A program made the position numbers and the translations under genes. DNA of 64,000 nucleotides from Xestospongia bergquistia (lineage: Eukaryota > Porifera > Demospongiae > Haplosclerida > Petrosiidae), in NCBI GenBank assembly GCA_963965975.1, contig OZ014411.1:3457001-3521000 (forward strand), written 5' to 3'. Of this stretch, positions 61,427-64,000 are shown one piece after another. Each line of letters begins with the position of its first letter. The first letter of the stretch is position 1. The notes beneath the pieces were generated by a model that made no database searches, had not been told where the DNA came from, and was given only the letters and a program-made list of their open reading frames with translations.

Positions 61427-62576
61427 GCTGAGCGTAAAGTTGCTATGGGTCAACAATGGCATCAACAATGTTTTAGATGTACTACATGTGGTCGGTTTTT
61501 AGATCCAGGAAAACACTGTGAAGTATGTACACTGTTAAAACTTCATTACTAATCAATGGCTCAGATAATAAGCAATTAATGTATATGTACATTAAACCCT
61601 ATATGTACATGTCACTATTGCTCTACTATTATTAGTTACTCATTCATGCATAATTGGTCATAAAATATTAGCAATCAATCCTTTTATGCAAATCGCCATT
61701 TCATATATCAACAATACTCGATTTACCATGATTGAGTTACCATAGCGATGTCGCATCTCTAGGTATTATATTCATGTACATCACAGTACATGAACCATAT
61801 CATGAAATATGTATTTTTGTAGAATGATGGTAATCCATATTGTAACACGTGTTACAAGAACAATTTTGGACCAGATGGCTATAGAGTAGGATCAATACAA
61901 CCACGTCCTCTTCTTGAACCTGCTCAGTCACCTGAAGAGAAGTAAGTTCATCTTCAATCCAAATATAAGACAGTTATATCATCAACAATGTACAATGTAT
62001 AGTTGTGCTTAATAGATACCTTACTTCAGAAATGATCAGGACAAATGATTCCATTATAAATTTGTCAACTAAGTGTAACATCAATTATAGCATTATGTCA
62101 CCCGTATACATGAGATGACTTGCTCACTACTTTAAAGATTACAATTAACTACACTATTTTGTAGTTGATAATAAGTTATTTCATATTTACGGTTAATGTT
62201 ATCCTCTCATAATTGTAAAATTGAGATGCTTTTAATATCTCGTCTAGAGCTGATATTATATCGAGAATTCAAGATTATAATCTTTACAAAGACAATAAAA
62301 TTGATGAGATAAAACATAAAGAACTTAATGGCAGAGTCTTTTTTGAAGGAATTCTCAAACTTTACTGGGGTCTCACTAAACCCATTGTTCTGGCTTCTGG
62401 GAACTCTAATTATGGGCGTGGCAAAGGACGAGAAAGTGTGTACAATTATATCTCGATTGATGATGCTAGTTTTGACAAAATGATTGATGAGGTACTAAAA
62501 ATTCATACATGCATGTACTCTTTATTTACATGTAATTTATATATCATTTGTACATGTAATTTATGGAATGGATAAT

Positions 62577-62614
<38 letters not shown>

Positions 62615-64000
62615 GGCTGTTACTACAGATGATGACAATACTAAGGAAGAGCTACAAAGATATATGGAATTAACACAATACAGTTTGGGTACAGACGAGT
62701 TAGTATCTAAAGGTCTTAATGAAACTGCTATTGAAGGTGAAATTATATCTATAATCTCTGTAATATTAATATAGTAAATTTACAACAAATAATTGACTCA
62801 ATTTACTCTTATTTCAAAAACAAATAATTATAAATTTATAATCTAGTTGTACAAGATATTACTGGTATCCAAATTGCCATATAATTACTTGTCCTGGTTA
62901 CTTAACATCCTTTCTATAAACATTAATAGAGGAAGCATTTTTCTATGCTCCGTTCTAATTAAGCATTACTGGTGGTTTGTAGAATGTAAAATATACTGAC
63001 CAAATACTTATGTCATCAGCAAAATATGGTTGTGGCCTCATAGTATTAAAATTAGGAAGACACATTGAAGCTTTTGCTTTGACAGAATACTTTGTATGAG
63101 AAAACTTGTTATGCAATAGTGATCATCATAACTAAGTTATATACATGACTTTAAAAGTTCCCTCTGAGTATGGCAATATTTTAGTTTCCTCTGAATATAG
63201 CAGCATTTTATTAGAACACAAACATACAGACAATCATCAAGTTAGCTCAATGTTGTAAAGACTGTCAGCAAATTTCTATCCATTGAATGCAACGAAACTT
63301 GTACAATATCAAGGATTAGTTTAATTGCCAAACATTTAAACCTTGGCTGACAAAAGTTCAAAGAGTTACAGCCAAAACACTTACTTCAAGCCCTACGTCA
63401 CAGATTCATGATTTCCATTATTTAAGCTGAGAGAATGATGTTATAAATTTCTGACAACTATTCTCTCAAGGTTAAATAGCTTATATTAATCAATTCAGTA
63501 AATAATAATAATAAGGACATTATTTAATTATTGTTTTCTTATTGTAGCATTTCGTACTAATGGTATGGATAATGAAGGACACACTGATGTCAATACTATT
63601 AATGAAGAGAATGAAGTTGGTGAAGGTTATGTCATTGTCCACAGTAAGTGAATATAATTAATGAATGGATAGGTGTACTTATAAATAAAATAGATGTACG
63701 CATGGACAAAATTAATGATGGAGGGATTTCTAGTCTTGACAAATGGACTAACCTGTGTCTTTATAGTAGTCTATTAGTTTGCATTGTAGAATGAATAATT
63801 ATTATTTTAATTTTATTTTAAAGGTGATGGTGAAACTGATGATGAATTTGATGATGACCCTCGGCCCCATTCTCTCACTAACAGTCCGTCTAAAGGCAAA
63901 GTTGTTTATCGACAGAAGAGTGATGTGTCTGAGCATAGACCACAAAGAACACGTCACAGTGCTGTGCGAAGAAGATCAGCATCTTTTAGGAGAGTACAGA
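52103..64000 (+). CDS. CRIP-type LIM-domain protein with a long disordered N-terminus (runs off the window)
   Basis: Exons: 52103-53042, 61428-61522, 61823-61941, 62248-62491, 62616-62736, 63548-63643 and 63824 to beyond 64000. All junctions are GT-AG with matching phases. The start is the first ATG after an in-frame TAA. Exon 1 encodes about 290 Ser/Thr/Glu-rich residues, then RGRCARCGKLVYF. Joined to AERKVAMGQQWHQQCFRCTTC and NDGNPYCNTCYKNNFGPDGY, this completes a LIM domain (C-x2-C..H-x2-C-x2-C..C-x2-C) of the CRIP/CRP kind. Later exons encode an unrecognised region (RVFFEGILKLYWGLTKP), an acidic stretch and an Arg/Ser-rich end (RRRSASFRR). LIM domains bind proteins; a cytoskeletal or nuclear adaptor role is plausible but not shown. 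Intron 1 is about 8.4 kb. Confidence 0.88.
55376..55624 (+). other. Possible untranslated first exon or promoter inside LIM intron 1
   Basis: Richer in G+C and CpG than its surroundings, with AGCTCCGCCTACT (compare GAGCCCCACCTACT at 51807) and ending in a strong donor TTCAG|GTGAGTCAG at 55625. That donor has the same GTGAGTCAG as the LIM exon 1 donor (53043). It may start an alternative transcript that joins the exon at 59767. Confidence 0.4.
59768..59843 (+). CDS. Alternative first coding exon of the LIM gene
   Basis: ATG opens a 25-codon basic segment (MSKLKKLGFGNKKNKPG...IVDTA) ending in phase 1 at GCAG|GTATGT. That is exactly the phase needed to join the LIM exon at 61428. An acceptor-like GGCAACAG just before the ATG would allow an upstream untranslated exon. 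As an internal exon it would introduce a stop, so it can only be a first coding exon. The isoform would lack RCARCGK, the first zinc-ligand pair. Confidence 0.55.
61324..61424 (+). repeat. (CT)n microsatellite forming a polypyrimidine tract
   Basis: About 100 bp of CT repeats end three bases before the acceptor AG of the LIM exon at 61428. Confidence 0.92.
62581..62613 (+). repeat. (CT)n microsatellite forming a second polypyrimidine tract
   Basis: About 30 bp of CT repeats run directly into the TAG acceptor of the exon at 62616. Confidence 0.92.

Larger units (their letters stand above)
53043..61427 (+). other. First intron of the LIM gene
   Basis: Mostly AT-rich non-coding sequence. Apart from the alternative exon at 59768 and a possible untranslated exon near 55.4-55.6 kb, I see no gene, and the short frames here look like chance. 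Confidence 0.65.

Noticed and set aside
61227-61502. 91-codon Leu/Ser-repeat frame
   Set aside because: It is the (CT)n tract running into a real LIM exon in a different frame (the LIM frame is set by splice phase).
1-64000. tRNA, rRNA, or other structured RNA genes
   Set aside because: I looked for cloverleaf-like and conserved RNA segments by eye and found none I could support.

Overview
The window looks like animal nuclear DNA: it is AT-rich, its genes are split by very short GT-AG introns (49-65 nt in several genes), and it carries a mitochondrial ribosomal protein S18 gene, a CRIP-type LIM gene, a GT92 glycosyltransferase and several eukaryotic transposon classes. A demosponge (Amphimedon-like) is my best guess; that is inference, not read from a marker gene.

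Region 1 (1-35.5 kb) is an array of seven near-identical copies (A-G) of a three-exon gene for a 224-residue secreted protein I do not recognise. The copies alternate strictly in orientation: A+, B-, C+, D-, E+, F-, G+. They form head-to-head pairs (B/C, D/E, F/G) separated by tail-to-tail spacers. Upstream sequence comes in two flavours, and each pair has one of each, so whole ~4.3 kb blocks are flipped relative to their neighbours. The spacers contain older relics: a truncated exon 3, and a chimera in which the 5' part of the secreted-protein gene runs into the 3' end of a GT92 gene. Spacers also carry bare GT92 C-terminal fragments. The one intact GT92 gene sits at the right edge (35549-43142, minus), so the array probably grew from a secreted-gene/GT92 tail-to-tail locus.

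A pogo-like DNA transposon (4978-10249) with 400-bp terminal inverted repeats and a TA target duplication is inserted in the A-B spacer; spacer C-D preserves the empty site. Its transposase gene is unusual. Around a psq/CENP-B/DDE core it has ten tandemly duplicated small exons (54 or 60 bp) separated by 49-bp introns. All are in phase 1 and all are open, and they lead into a C-terminal PHD-type zinc finger.

Region 2 (35.5-48.2 kb) has two minus-strand host genes with transposons in introns. The GT92 gene's first intron holds a full-length Ty3-type LTR retrotransposon with identical LTRs and a 5-bp target duplication. The last intron of the MRPS18 gene holds a decayed Tc1/mariner-like transposase.

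Region 3 (48.2-64 kb, plus strand) starts at a likely bidirectional promoter shared with MRPS18. An N-terminal exon and part of this promoter appear a second time at 51.7-52.4 kb, where they begin a large LIM-domain gene that runs off the window. That gene has an alternative first coding exon (59768) that would omit half of the LIM zinc finger.
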